From positions 248,001 through 312,000 of the forward strand of contig JARHVB010000085.1 of assembly GCA_029222685.1 (NCBI GenBank): 64,000 nucleotides of DNA. The letters are read 5' to 3'. Position numbers and translations under genes: made by a program. Under the pieces are notes generated by a model, which searched no databases, had not been told where the DNA came from, and worked only from the letters and a program-made list of their open reading frames with translations. The DNA is from Terripilifer ovatus. Its GTDB lineage: Bacteria > Pseudomonadota > Alphaproteobacteria > Rhizobiales > Beijerinckiaceae. Below, piece by piece: positions 1 to 9,067 of this stretch; within the stretch, counting starts at the first letter, position 1; every line of letters begins with the position of its first letter.

Positions 1-38
1 CGAGGAAATGCTGCCGGTGTGCCGGCAAGGAGTGAAAA

Positions 39-1196
39 ATGGTTTCGTTCGTCCTGCCCGAAGAATTGCGGATGCTGAAGGACAATCTTCGCCGCTATGT
101 CGATGCGGAAATGATTCCCCATGAACGTGACAGCGTCGCGGAGGATGAGTTTCGTCCCGGTTGGCGTGAGCGTTTTCAGGAGGGCATGAAGAAGCTCGGT
201 CTGTGGATGATGGACGTGCCGGAAGAGCATGGCGGCGGCGGACTCGATCTGCTCGCCAAATCGGTGGTCTGGACGGAGCTCGGCCGCACTATCGCGCTGC
301 CGGCGCGCGAAGACCTGATTACCGGTCCGTCGGTGCGCTCGATTCTCTACAGTCTCGAAGGCGAATTGAAGGAGAAATATCTTCTGCCGGTCTTGCGCGG
401 CGACAAGCGCGCCTGCTTTGCTCAGACGGAGCCTGATGCCGGTTCCGATCCGGCCTCGATGCGCACCACTGCCGTGCGAGACGGCAACCATTATGTCATC
501 AACGGCACCAAGCGTTTCATCACCGGCGCCGCGAGGTCGGATTTCATGCAGCTCATGGCGGCGACCGACCGCAGCAAGGGGTCGCGTGGCGGCATCTCCT
601 GCTTTCTTGTCGATATGGACACGCCTGGCGTCAGACTTGGTGCGCAATATCAAACCATGATGGGCGACAAGCCGTGGGAGATCGTGCTCGACAACGTCCG
701 CGTGCCGGCCACCAATCTCGTCGGCGAGGAAGGCAAGGGCTTTTCGCTGGCGCAGAAATGGCTCGGCGCGGGCCGCGTCAAACATGGTGCGCGCGCCGTT
801 GGCGTCGCCGAGCGCTCGCTCGAAATGGCGACCAGCTACGCCAAGCAGCGCGTCACCTTCGGCCGTCCGCTCGCCGATCGCCAGGGCATTCAATGGAAGC
901 TGGCCGATATGTATATGGAGCTTGAGGTGGCGCGCATGCTGGTGTGGCGTGCCGCGTCCCTCATCGACCAGGGCGAAGAGGCACGGGTCGAGGCTTATCA
1001 CTGCAAATATTACTGCGACGAGATGGCCTTCCGCGCCATCGACACCTGCATGCAAATCCACGGCGGCATCGCGCTCACCACCGACCTGCCGATCGAGCGG
1101 ATGTGGCGCCAGCAGCGCAGCTATCGCATCACCGAGGGCGCCAGCGAGGTCATGCGCACGGTCATCGCCCGCCATGTGGTGAAGGCGTATGGATAG
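39..1196 (+). CDS. Acyl-CoA dehydrogenase family protein
   Basis: A 385-residue FAD-dependent acyl-CoA dehydrogenase, the usual length for the family. It should introduce the alpha-beta double bond into an acyl-CoA in the cytoplasm and pass electrons to ETF. The N-terminal helical domain covers about residues 1-120. The middle beta domain contains FAQTEPDAGSDP and GTKRFITGAARSD, and the C-terminal helical domain ends with RITEGASEVMRT, which carries the likely base Glu. AAGGAGTG sits just before the ATG, so this start is well supported. The upstream partner genes, if any, lie outside the window. The substrate cannot be read from the sequence; a short- or branched-chain, or aromatic-acid-derived, acyl-CoA is as likely as a fatty acid. 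Confidence 0.93.
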   Translation: MVSFVLPEELRMLKDNLRRYVDAEMIPHERDSVAEDEFRPGWRERFQEGMKKLGLWMMDVPEEHGGGGLDLLAKSVVWTELGRTIALPAREDLITGPSVRSILYSLEGELKEKYLLPVLRGDKRACFAQTEPDAGSDPASMRTTAVRDGNHYVINGTKRFITGAARSDFMQLMAATDRSKGSRGGISCFLVDMDTPGVRLGAQYQTMMGDKPWEIVLDNVRVPATNLVGEEGKGFSLAQKWLGAGRVKHGARAVGVAERSLEMATSYAKQRVTFGRPLADRQGIQWKLADMYMELEVARMLVWRAASLIDQGEEARVEAYHCKYYCDEMAFRAIDTCMQIHGGIALTTDLPIERMWRQQRSYRITEGASEVMRTVIARHVVKAYG

Positions 1197-1327
1197 GTCG
1201 TTCAGATCGTCGCGGGCTGTCCACTCACCGGCCGATGGCCGCGTGACCGGCTTTTGGGCTTCCTAAAGCCGGTCCGGGGTAATAAAACGCAATTCAGACC
1301 AATCAAGGATCGGCAGAAGGACAGGAA

Positions 1328-1897
1328 ATGACCCAACGCAAGCCATTCATCGTCGGTATTGGCGGTACCACCCGCACGGGCTCGTCTTCGGAGCAGGCGC
1401 TGGCTTTGGCCCTCGGCTACGCCCGCGAACAGGGCGCCGAGACGAAAATGTACGGCGGCAACGACCTGCTTCTTCCGATGTATGATCCTGATCCGGGCAC
1501 GATGACAGAGGCGGGGCGTCACCTGATCGAGGACCTGCGCAAGGCAGACGGCATCATCCTGTCGTCGCCCTGCTATCATGGCGGCGTGTCCGGCCTCGTC
1601 AAGAATGCGATCGACTATACCGAGGAAATGCGCGCCGACCCGCGCGTCTATTTCGACGGCCGCGCCATCGGCGCCATTGGCGTCGGCTACGGCTATCAGG
1701 GCCCCGGCATGGTATTGTCGCAACTGCGCCAGATCGGCCATGCGCTGCGCGGCTGGAACGTGCCGCTCGGCATCGCCGTCAATTCGGCCGTGGTCAAGTT
1801 TCAGGACGGCAAATGTTCCGAACCGGCGATCGCCAAGCAGATCGAGATCATGGCCGGCCAGGTCGTCCAGCACGCCAAGAACTTCATGGTCGCGTGA
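1328..1897 (+). CDS. NAD(P)H-dependent FMN reductase family protein
   Basis: A 189-residue flavodoxin-fold oxidoreductase of the NADPH-dependent FMN reductase/chromate-reductase type. The phosphate-binding loop GGTTRTGSS lies at residues 12-20 and the family hallmark PCYHGGVSGLVKNAIDY at about 81-97. Both are involved in binding FMN. The likely role is two-electron reduction of FMN or of a quinone- or nitro-type substrate in the cytoplasm. AAGGACAGG precedes the ATG with good spacing. It follows the acyl-CoA dehydrogenase by 131 bases on the same strand, so co-transcription is possible but not shown. The physiological substrate is unknown. Confidence 0.88.
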   Translation: MTQRKPFIVGIGGTTRTGSSSEQALALALGYAREQGAETKMYGGNDLLLPMYDPDPGTMTEAGRHLIEDLRKADGIILSSPCYHGGVSGLVKNAIDYTEEMRADPRVYFDGRAIGAIGVGYGYQGPGMVLSQLRQIGHALRGWNVPLGIAVNSAVVKFQDGKCSEPAIAKQIEIMAGQVVQHAKNFMVA

Positions 1898-2048
1898 CGG
1901 CGGTTTGTTAGCGGGAAGTTGCCCGGTTCATCCCGGGCAATTTCCACCAAAACGTCGAAAACGAACTCGAAGCCGACGAACCTGCGCCGTATTTCCGCCT
2001 CGAAGCCTCGGGATTTTCCAGCCTCACGATCTCATCGGAGGCTGCACT

Positions 2049-2675
2049 GTGACGATGGAAACCAGGATAGAGAAGGCGGCAACGTCGGCGGGAACATCGC
2101 CCTGGGTGGCACTGCTTCCGTTGGGGTTTATCGCCGTCGGCATCGGCGCCATCGGCTTTGCCGCCAGCCTGTCCGTCCGGGCCCGTCCCGCGCCCGTCGT
2201 CGCAATTCCAGCCCCCGTTGCCGCCGCGCCGATCTCGCCGCGCGAGGAAGCGCGGCTGGCGGAGCAGATCACGGCCTTTGCCCTCGGCAAGGTCGCGCCG
2301 GAACGGTTCGAGGTCGATCTGCGCGATGTGTCGCAGCGGCCATCCGAAGCTCCGCGCATCAGCGCCAAGCTGGCGCAACGCAAAGCCGATAAATCGGCAA
2401 TGAAGGCGGCCACCGTCCTGCCGCCGCCGCGACCCGCGAGCCTCGTGGCGTCGGCCCCATCGCGACCGCGGCCGGCCACCGTCGTGGCATCGGTCGCGCC
2501 GCAGCCGTCGCTGATCCCCGTCGGCTTCGTGCCGCCGGCCGATGTCGAGCCCAAGCCGGGCGTTTTGGCCCAGATGGCGAATTACGTACCGTCGCCGCGC
2601 CGCATGCTGAGCGACGCCGTGAGCGACGCCTGGAGCCTCGGCGGCAAGGTCGGCCGGCTCATTCCAGGCATCTGA
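2049..2675 (+). CDS. Uncharacterised single-pass membrane protein, Pro/Ala-rich
   Basis: About 208 residues. A strong GGAGG at 2037-2041 places the start at GTG 2049; ATG 2055 in the same frame is the alternative. After a short charged N-terminus there is one hydrophobic segment at about residues 17-40 (LLPLGFIAVGIGAIGFAASL). A Pro/Ala/Arg-rich region rich in low-complexity stretches follows, with a short conserved-looking tail ending in GGKVGRLIPGI. The layout suggests an inner-membrane anchor with a mostly disordered outer part. I do not recognise a family and assign no function. It stands alone between the flavin reductase and the K+/H+ antiporter. Confidence 0.72.
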   Translation: MTMETRIEKAATSAGTSPWVALLPLGFIAVGIGAIGFAASLSVRARPAPVVAIPAPVAAAPISPREEARLAEQITAFALGKVAPERFEVDLRDVSQRPSEAPRISAKLAQRKADKSAMKAATVLPPPRPASLVASAPSRPRPATVVASVAPQPSLIPVGFVPPADVEPKPGVLAQMANYVPSPRRMLSDAVSDAWSLGGKVGRLIPGI

Positions 2676-2767
2676 AAGCGCAAAGCGGCATTGATTTTGT
2701 TCGGCGGATTTCAATCCGGTCGAAATCATGTACCTATGTTCCCGGCGCTTGAATCGGGAAGGATCTG

Positions 2768-4594
2768 TTGGGACCGCACATAGAGATCGCTGACTATCGG
2801 GAGACCCTGCTGTTTCTCGTCACCGCCGGCGTCGTGGTTCCCCTGTTCCGGCGGCTGCGGATCAGCCCCGTGCTCGGCTTCATCGCTGCCGGGCTGTTCC
2901 TGGGTCCTTACGGACTTGGCCGTTTCGCCCATCTGCATCCCTGGATCGCGGCAATCAGCCTGTCCGACATCGAAGGCCTGGCCAAGGTTTCCGAACTCGG
3001 CGTCACCTTTCTGCTGTTCATGATCGGCCTCGAACTGTCGTTCGAGCGCTTGAGCCGCATGCGCAAACTTGTATTCGGGCTCGGTGCGCTGCAGGTCTTT
3101 GTCTCCGCCATTGCCATCGCGCTGGCGGCGTTCTGGTTCGGCCAGAGCGCGCCCGCCTCGGCCATCATCGGCGGCGCGCTGGCGCTGTCGTCCACCGCCA
3201 TTGTCGTGCCTGTGCTTGCCGAGCGACGGCGCATGAATACAGGAGCCGGCCGCGCCACCTTCTCGATCCTGCTGTTTCAGGATCTGATGGTGGCGCCCTT
3301 CCTGTTCATGGTCGCCATGCTCGATCCGCGCGCCCACGCCAATGTCGGGCTTGGACTGATCTCGGCCATTCTGCCGGCCATGCTGGCGCTCGGCGTGATC
3401 GTCGGCCTCGGCCGGCTGATCCTGCGTCCGCTGTTCCGCCATGTGGCGGCAGCGCGCTCGACCGAATTCTTCATGGCAGCCTGCCTGCTGGTCGTGCTGG
3501 GTACCGGCGTGGCGACGGCGCTGGGCGGCCTGTCCATGTCGCTTGGCGCCTTCATCGCCGGGCTTTTGTTGGCGGAGACAGAGTTTCGCCGCGAGATCGA
3601 AGTCACCATTGAGCCCTTCAAAGGCCTGCTGCTCGGCCTGTTTTTCGTCTCGATCGGCGCCGGCCTCGATCTGTCCTATGTGTTCAACCGGCCCGTCGAA
3701 ACGCTTGGCCTCGCGCTGGTGTTGATCGCAGGCAAGGCGGCGCTGCTCTTTGGCATCGGGCGCATGGTCGGACTATCGACCCCGGTGGCGCGCGAAACCG
3801 CACTGTTGATCGGTCCCGGCGGCGAATTCGCTTTCGTCATGGTTGGCGCTGCCGTGGCAGAGGGGGCGATCGCGGCGGTCACCGGTTCGCAAGTGATGCT
3901 GGCCGTGACACTTTCGATGGTCGCCATCCCGGTGGTCGCTGCCATCGCATTCAAACTGGCGCCGCCGCGCGTCGAACCCAAGATCGACAACGAGGGTCTG
4001 GCGCCTGCAGATGAAGCGGCGGGACGGATCATCATCGTCGGTTACGGCCGGGTCGGCAGGCTCGTCGGCGACATGCTTTTTCGTCACAAAATTTCCTACA
4101 TCGCCGTCGACGACGATGTGAAGCTCGTGCAGCGCGAACGCGAGCAGGATAAGGACAAGAAAATCTATTGGGGTGATGCGACGCGACCCGATTTCCTGAC
4201 GAAATGCGGCATTGCCACCGCGCGCGGCATTGTCGTGACGATGGATGCGCCGAAGGCGGTGGAAGAGGTCATCCAGGTGGCGCATAAGGCGCGCGCCGAT
4301 CTCACCATTGTTGCCCGTGCGCGCGATGCCACTCACGCCACCCATCTGTATGAAATCGGTGCGACCGACGCGGTGCCGGAAACCATCGAGGCAAGCCTGC
4401 AGCTTGCTGAAGCCGTGCTCGTCGACATCGGCGTGCCGATGGGACTGGTGATCGCGTCTATCCACGACAAGCGCGATGAATATCGCGCCCTGCTGCAGCC
4501 CAAGAACGACGGCGCCCGCCAGCGCCGCGCCATCCGCATGTCGACGCGGGTCAAGGCGATGGGCCGGCCGGCGCGGACGGAAAAAAGCGAGTAG
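2768..4594 (+). CDS. Kef-type K+/H+ antiporter (CPA2 family) with TrkA-N domain
   Basis: A 608-residue monovalent cation:proton antiporter. About 390 N-terminal residues form 12-13 hydrophobic segments of the Na+/H+ exchanger fold, including FLLFMIGLELS and ALSSTAIVVPVL, which are typical of KefB/KefC and YbaL. From about residue 417 a Rossmann TrkA-N (RCK-N) domain begins with IIIVGYGRVGRLVGDML, the NAD-binding glycine motif. It ends near residue 560 with no clear TrkA-C domain. The family exports K+ during electrophile or acid stress, or exchanges cations. The start codon is TTG with AAGGA four bases upstream. No KefF/KefG-like ancillary flavoprotein lies directly next to it, although a flavodoxin-fold reductase sits two genes upstream. 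Confidence 0.92.
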   Translation: MGPHIEIADYRETLLFLVTAGVVVPLFRRLRISPVLGFIAAGLFLGPYGLGRFAHLHPWIAAISLSDIEGLAKVSELGVTFLLFMIGLELSFERLSRMRKLVFGLGALQVFVSAIAIALAAFWFGQSAPASAIIGGALALSSTAIVVPVLAERRRMNTGAGRATFSILLFQDLMVAPFLFMVAMLDPRAHANVGLGLISAILPAMLALGVIVGLGRLILRPLFRHVAAARSTEFFMAACLLVVLGTGVATALGGLSMSLGAFIAGLLLAETEFRREIEVTIEPFKGLLLGLFFVSIGAGLDLSYVFNRPVETLGLALVLIAGKAALLFGIGRMVGLSTPVARETALLIGPGGEFAFVMVGAAVAEGAIAAVTGSQVMLAVTLSMVAIPVVAAIAFKLAPPRVEPKIDNEGLAPADEAAGRIIIVGYGRVGRLVGDMLFRHKISYIAVDDDVKLVQREREQDKDKKIYWGDATRPDFLTKCGIATARGIVVTMDAPKAVEEVIQVAHKARADLTIVARARDATHATHLYEIGATDAVPETIEASLQLAEAVLVDIGVPMGLVIASIHDKRDEYRALLQPKNDGARQRRAIRMSTRVKAMGRPARTEKSE

Positions 4595-4601
4595 CTTTAA
4601 G

Positions 4602-4625
4602 CCTTCTCCGGCAAACGGGAGAAGG
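4602..4625. terminator. Bidirectional hairpin between convergent genes
   Basis: CCTTCTCC at 4602-4609 pairs perfectly with GGAGAAGG at 4618-4625 around an eight-base loop. It lies in the 33-base gap between the antiporter (plus strand) and the TPP enzyme (minus strand). The flanking TTTAA on the left would serve the minus-strand gene. There is no long T-run, so efficiency is uncertain. Confidence 0.6.
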
Positions 4626-4627
4626 AT

Positions 4628-6304
4628 TCACGCGCGCTTCAACGCTGCCTGCCTGATCGCCGTCAGGGTCGTCGCCGGCGTAATCGCCTCGCGATCGATC
4701 TTCACATGCACGATGGCGGGCTTGCCGGCAGCGACGGCGCGTTCGAACGCCGGGGCGAACTCTTCCGTCTTGATCACCGTCTCGCCATGACCGCCGAAGC
4801 CGCGGGCCAGCGCCGCAAAATCGGGTGAGTTGAGCAAGGTCGCCGAAACGCGGCCGGGATATTCGCGCTCCTGATGCATGCGGATCGTGCCGTACATGCC
4901 GTTGTCTATGACAATGACGACAATCGCCAGATTGTATTGCACGGCGGTGGCAAATTCCTGTCCGTTCATCAGGAAACAGCCGTCGCCCGCAAAGCTGACG
5001 ACCATGCGCTCGGGGCGCACGCGCTTGGCGCCGACGGCTGCGGGCAGGCCGTAGCCCATCGAGCCGGACACCGGCGCCAGCAGGCCGCCGAACTGCCGGA
5101 TGCGCAGATAGCGGCCCACCCAGATGGCGTAATTGCCGGCACCGTTGGTGACGATGGCGTCGGCCGGAAGGCGCTTGCGCAGCCATAGCATGATCTCGTT
5201 GAGCTGCACATCGCCCGGAATCTTGGCATCGAGGTTGGTGAAGGCGAGATAAGCTTCGCGCGCCGCTTTGGTCTCGCCGCGCCACACGATCTCTTTCAAC
5301 TCTTCAAGCATCGGCAGCAGAGCACAGAACGCCTGCGGTGTCGCATTGATCGCCAGCGCCGGCTGATAGACGCGGCCCAGTTCCGTGGCATCGGCATGCA
5401 CATGCACGAGCGTCTGCCGCGGCATGGGAATATCGAACAGCGTATAGGCCTGCGACGGCACCTCCGCCATGCGCCCGCCGACCAGCAGCACCAGATCCGC
5501 ATCGGCGATGCGCTTCACCAGGGCCGGATTGGCGCCGAGACTCAACTCGCCGCAATAGTTCGCGTGTTCCGCATCAAACAGCATGGTGCGGCGAAACGAG
5601 GTGACGACGGGAAGGTCAAACTTCTCCGCGAAGGCTCGAAATGATTTGCAGGCCTCGGCCGACCAGTCGCTGCCGCCGAGGATGGCAATGGGGCGCCTGG
5701 CCTTTGCCAGCATATCCTGCAGGCGCGCCATCTCGCCCAGGCCCGGATGGATATGCGCCGGCTCGACGCGTGCTGCATCCGCCGCGTTCGCCGTCTCGAC
5801 CAGCATGTCTTCGGGCAGCGAGATGACGACGGGGCCGGGGCGTCCCTGCATGGCCACACGGAAGGCGCGCGCCACCACTTCGGGGATGCGTGCCGGGTCG
5901 TGGATCTCGCTCACCCATTTTGCGGTCGAACCGAAGAAGGCTTCGAAATTCATTTCCTGAAAGGCGCCGCGTCCCAGCATGCCGCGCTCGACCTGGCCGA
6001 TGAACATGACGAGGGGAATAGAATCATGTTCGGCGATATGAATCGCATGCGCTGCATTGGTCGCGCCGGGGCCGCGCGTGACGAAGACGACGCCGGGCCG
6101 GCCGGTCAGCCGCGCCGAGGCGTCGGCCATGATGCCGGCGCCGGTTTCCTGGCGGCAGACGGTGATCTCGATCCTGGCGTCGTGGAAGGCGTCGAGCACG
6201 GCGAGATAGGATTCGCCCGGCACGCAGAACACATGGTCGACGCCCTGGATCGTCAGCTGGTCGACGAGTATTTGCGCGCCCGTGCGGGCATTGGTCGCTG
6301 TCAC
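4628..6304 (-). CDS. Thiamine-diphosphate-dependent acetolactate synthase-like enzyme
   Basis: A 558-residue member of the acetolactate synthase/benzoylformate decarboxylase superfamily. The N-terminal pyrimidine-binding domain contains CRQETGAG with the catalytic Glu. A central domain follows, then a C-terminal PP domain with GDGCFLMNGQEFATA...NGMYGT, the ThDP/Mg motif. The start is GTG 6304: GGGGAGG lies seven bases upstream, and the codon is four bases after the stop of the CoA-transferase. An upstream in-frame extension would run into that gene. Translational coupling to a CaiB-type CoA-transferase suggests a 2-oxoacid or acyl-CoA substrate. No FAD-site or small-subunit gene is nearby, so a biosynthetic role in branched-chain amino acids is unlikely. 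Oxalyl-CoA decarboxylase is considered but not supported by specific motifs. Confidence 0.88.
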   Translation of the reverse strand: MTATNARTGAQILVDQLTIQGVDHVFCVPGESYLAVLDAFHDARIEITVCRQETGAGIMADASARLTGRPGVVFVTRGPGATNAAHAIHIAEHDSIPLVMFIGQVERGMLGRGAFQEMNFEAFFGSTAKWVSEIHDPARIPEVVARAFRVAMQGRPGPVVISLPEDMLVETANAADAARVEPAHIHPGLGEMARLQDMLAKARRPIAILGGSDWSAEACKSFRAFAEKFDLPVVTSFRRTMLFDAEHANYCGELSLGANPALVKRIADADLVLLVGGRMAEVPSQAYTLFDIPMPRQTLVHVHADATELGRVYQPALAINATPQAFCALLPMLEELKEIVWRGETKAAREAYLAFTNLDAKIPGDVQLNEIMLWLRKRLPADAIVTNGAGNYAIWVGRYLRIRQFGGLLAPVSGSMGYGLPAAVGAKRVRPERMVVSFAGDGCFLMNGQEFATAVQYNLAIVVIVIDNGMYGTIRMHQEREYPGRVSATLLNSPDFAALARGFGGHGETVIKTEEFAPAFERAVAAGKPAIVHVKIDREAITPATTLTAIRQAALKRA

Positions 6305-6308
6305 CGGT

Positions 6309-7484
6309 CTAGCCTCCCCAGGCCTTGTCGTTGAGAACATCAGCCGTGTGTTCGCCGAGATCGGGCGCCGGTCGCTCTGCCGCTGCCGGCTGCCCATCGA
6401 TGACGATGGCCGAGCGCACGCCCGGCGTCGTGCCGCCCCTGGCGCGCGGGTTGGACGTATCGACTCTCATGCCGCGTGCAATGACCTGCGGGTCGGCAAA
6501 CACGTCTTCGATGGAATTGATCGGGCCCGCCGGCACCGAGGCGGCGTCGAGCTTGGGCAGCAGGTCGGCGCGCGTGAACTTGCGCGTCAGTCCATGCAGG
6601 ATGCCGGTCAGTTCGGCGCGGCGTTGCACGCGGTCCTTGTTGGCGAGAAAGCGCGCGTCGCTGGACAGACCCGGTGCGCCGAGGATGTCGCACAGCTTGC
6701 GGAACTGCCCGTCATTGCCGGTGGCGATGATGATGTCGCCATCGGCGACGGGAAACACATCATAAGGCACGAGATTGGGATGGCCATTGCCCATGCGGGG
6801 GCCGAGCTTGCCGGAAACGAAATAGTTCAGCGCCTGATAGCCGAGGACCGCGACCTGCGAATCCAGCAACGCGCAATCGATATAGGCGCCTTCGCCCGTC
6901 TCCGCGCGCCGGATGAGTGCCGCCTGCACGGCATTCGCCGCATAGAGCCCGGTGAAAATATCGGCGATCGCGACAGCAGACTTCAGCGGCGGTCCGTCCG
7001 GCGTGCCGGTCATGTGCATCACGCCGCCCATGCCCTGCACCAGAAAGTCATAGCCGGCGCGCGGCGCATAGGGGCCTGTCTGGCCGAAACCGGTGATCGA
7101 GCAGTAGACGAGCTTCGGATTGACCTGTTTCAGGCTCTCGTAGTCGAGCCCGTATTTCTTCAGCCCGCCGAATTTGAAGTTCTCGATGACCACATCCGCA
7201 TGCAAGGCGAGCTTGCGCACCAGCGCCTGGCCCTCCGGCGTTTCGAAATCCGCCTCGATGCTGCGCTTGCCGCGATTGCAGCCGTAGAAATAGGCCGCGG
7301 CCATCGGCTCCCCGTCGGCGCCCTCGACGAAGGGCGGTCCCCATTGGCGCGTGTCGTCGCCGGCGCCCGCGCGCTCCACCTTGACCACGTCGGCGCCGAG
7401 ATCCGCCAGCAACTGGCCGCACCACGGGCCGGCAAGAATGCGGGCGAGTTCAAGAACGCGAATGGAAGCAAGAGGTCCGGTCAT
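6309..7484 (-). CDS. CaiB/BaiF family (class III) CoA-transferase
   Basis: A 391-residue CoA-transferase. The N-terminus LASIRVLELARILAGPWCGQ and the mid-protein YDFLVQGMGGVMHMTG and GEGAYIDCALLDSQVA are family hallmarks. The conserved Asp that forms the acyl-aspartyl intermediate lies in the YD/AIADIF region. It moves CoA between carboxylic acids through anhydride intermediates in the cytoplasm. The gene is the first of a two-gene minus-strand operon with the TPP enzyme, which begins four bases after its stop. The substrate pair is unknown; succinyl-CoA or formyl-CoA type donors are typical of the family. Confidence 0.92.
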   Translation of the reverse strand: MTGPLASIRVLELARILAGPWCGQLLADLGADVVKVERAGAGDDTRQWGPPFVEGADGEPMAAAYFYGCNRGKRSIEADFETPEGQALVRKLALHADVVIENFKFGGLKKYGLDYESLKQVNPKLVYCSITGFGQTGPYAPRAGYDFLVQGMGGVMHMTGTPDGPPLKSAVAIADIFTGLYAANAVQAALIRRAETGEGAYIDCALLDSQVAVLGYQALNYFVSGKLGPRMGNGHPNLVPYDVFPVADGDIIIATGNDGQFRKLCDILGAPGLSSDARFLANKDRVQRRAELTGILHGLTRKFTRADLLPKLDAASVPAGPINSIEDVFADPQVIARGMRVDTSNPRARGGTTPGVRSAIVIDGQPAAAERPAPDLGEHTADVLNDKAWGG

Positions 7485-7560
7485 GATGTCGTGTGCAGCC
7501 GCCTGGATGGAAATCAGGCACCCTGTCTAGCCGGGAAAGGGCCGGGGCGCCATATGAGGC

Positions 7561-8544
7561 CTATGCGCGCACGCCCACCCGCAGTCCCGGCGCCGGCCGC
7601 TCCTGAAGAACCTCGCGGCGGAAGCGGAACAGCGCCGCGGGCCGCCCGCCCGTGCTATGGGTGGTGCCACCGGTCGCCTCGACCACGGCGGAATTTTCGA
7701 CGAAGCGGCGGAAGTTCTGCTTGTGCAGCCGTCTTCCTTCCAGCGCCTCGGCGGTGCGCTGCAGCGCCGTCAGGGTGAAACTTTCCGGCATCAGTTCGAA
7801 GATCACCGGCCGGTATTTCATCTTGGCGCGCAACCGGCCCATGGCGGTGGCGAGGATGCGGCGATGGTCGTCGCGCATCGGTTCGCCGAGCGGCCCCGCC
7901 TCGTCGATCAGCGGGCTGGCGCGGCCATCGCGGCGCGCTTCCTCGACGAGGCCCGCTTCATAGAGCAGTTGATAGCGGTCGAGCACGTTCTCGTCGTTGA
8001 AGCGGCCGCCATCATCTTCGAACAGCATGCGCACCCGGTCTGTCCGCGTCAGGCCATAGGCATTGGGACGGTCGGGATCGCGCGCCGCCCACTTGTGCAG
8101 GGCCGGCACGATCTTGCCGTCGACCATCGCCGGTTTCTTGCTGCGCCAGTCCTCCCACGGGAAAAATCCGTACCAGGGCCGGAAGCTGGCGCCGGACGCC
8201 ATCTCCTCCTTGTGGGCCAGCCGCGTGAGGGCCAGATAGCCGACCGAGACCACATGCGGCTTGCGGTCCTGCGCCTCGGCGTGACGGCCGCGATCGCCGA
8301 ATGTGTAGAGCTGCTCGACATAACCGAGCGGCACGCCCGTCTGCTCGCCGACCCAGGCGCGCAGTCCGATATCGAGCGTGCGATGGGATAGCGGGTCGAA
8401 TGGACCCGACGGCAGCGCCGCCTCGCCGCGATTGCGCCCGGCGTTGGCGACAAGAATCGCCGGATCGCCGCCCGCGACCGCGACAATGGCCGCGGTGAGA
8501 TTGATCTCAACCGGCAGGCTGCGGGTCGGGATGGCTTTCTTCAT
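7561..8544 (-). CDS. NadQ-like Nudix-domain transcriptional regulator (NAD metabolism)
   Basis: About 327 residues. The N-terminal half is Nudix-like (PVEINLTAAIVAVAGGDPAI, then PSGPFDPLSHRTLDIGLRAWV), but the catalytic REx2EExGU box is not intact. The C-terminal third, around ALQRTAEALEGRRLHKQNFRRFVE, looks like a winged-helix domain. This layout matches the alphaproteobacterial NAD regulator (NadQ/NrtR-like) that senses ADP-ribose or NAD-type ligands and controls nad genes. That match is from family knowledge; no target gene is in the window. ATG 8544 is one base after the stop of the phosphatase gene. The longer in-frame start at 8592 overlaps that gene and is less likely. Confidence 0.75.
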   Translation of the reverse strand: MKKAIPTRSLPVEINLTAAIVAVAGGDPAILVANAGRNRGEAALPSGPFDPLSHRTLDIGLRAWVGEQTGVPLGYVEQLYTFGDRGRHAEAQDRKPHVVSVGYLALTRLAHKEEMASGASFRPWYGFFPWEDWRSKKPAMVDGKIVPALHKWAARDPDRPNAYGLTRTDRVRMLFEDDGGRFNDENVLDRYQLLYEAGLVEEARRDGRASPLIDEAGPLGEPMRDDHRRILATAMGRLRAKMKYRPVIFELMPESFTLTALQRTAEALEGRRLHKQNFRRFVENSAVVEATGGTTHSTGGRPAALFRFRREVLQERPAPGLRVGVRA

Positions 8545-8545
8545 C

Positions 8546-9058
8546 TCAATCCAGTTCCAGCACGAAGGGCACGCCTTCGTAGCATGATTCACCGGTTCCG
8601 ATAGCGCTGACGGCCGCGCTCATGCGCCCGCCGCGCGCCAGCACCGTATCGGCCAGCGCCACGAGGCGCGCATTCGGTGTTGCTGTCGGCGAACGTTCGC
8701 GGATCAGGCGGGCGACGCCGGCCTCTTCGCGAGCCGGCCGCAGGGCGCAGGCCGTGATGAAGGCCGCTGCCGTCGAGCGGCTGACGCCCGCATAGCAATG
8801 GATCAGCAGCGGTTCGCGCTGGTCCCAGCGATTCACGAAGCCGAGCAATTCGTCGATGTGCTCGGCACCCGGCAGGGTGTGCCCGTCCATCGGTTCGATG
8901 ATGTCGGACATGGAGAGAAACAGGTGCCGGTCGACGTGAATGTCGCCAGGGCGCGTCACCGGATAGGCGGGATTGATTAGCGTGATCATGCTGCGCGCGC
9001 CGGTCTGGCGCACGGTGTCCTCGATCTTCGCCAGCGAACAAACATGAATGCGTGGCAT
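8546..9058 (-). CDS. Tyrosine phosphatase-fold protein
   Basis: A 170-residue protein with the cysteine-phosphatase signature HCYAGVSRST (HCx5R) at about residues 87-96 and an upstream general-acid region around SDIIEPMDG. It is the size of small dual-specificity or tyrosine phosphatases found in Rhizobiales. It should hydrolyse a phosphomonoester, protein or nucleotide, in the cytoplasm. The ATG is nine bases after the HD-nucleotidase stop, and the downstream NAD regulator starts one base after its own stop. It is therefore the third gene of a four-gene minus-strand operon. The substrate is unknown; the context hints at nucleotide metabolism. Confidence 0.82.
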   Translation of the reverse strand: MPRIHVCSLAKIEDTVRQTGARSMITLINPAYPVTRPGDIHVDRHLFLSMSDIIEPMDGHTLPGAEHIDELLGFVNRWDQREPLLIHCYAGVSRSTAAAFITACALRPAREEAGVARLIRERSPTATPNARLVALADTVLARGGRMSAAVSAIGTGESCYEGVPFVLELD

Positions 9059-9067
9059 GGCCGTTTC

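Noticed and set aside
1578..2048. N-terminal extension of the single-pass membrane protein
   Set aside because: It overlaps the flavin reductase gene out of frame; the GGAGG at 2037 places the start at 2049.
4628..6304. Oxalyl-CoA decarboxylase
   Set aside because: The pairing with a CaiB enzyme suggested it, but the N-terminal and substrate-loop motifs look more like acetolactate synthase-type proteins, so the specific name is not given.
6282..7778. 498-codon plus-strand frame over the CoA-transferase
   Set aside because: The minus-strand CoA-transferase is complete with family motifs; the plus-strand frame is low-complexity shadow.
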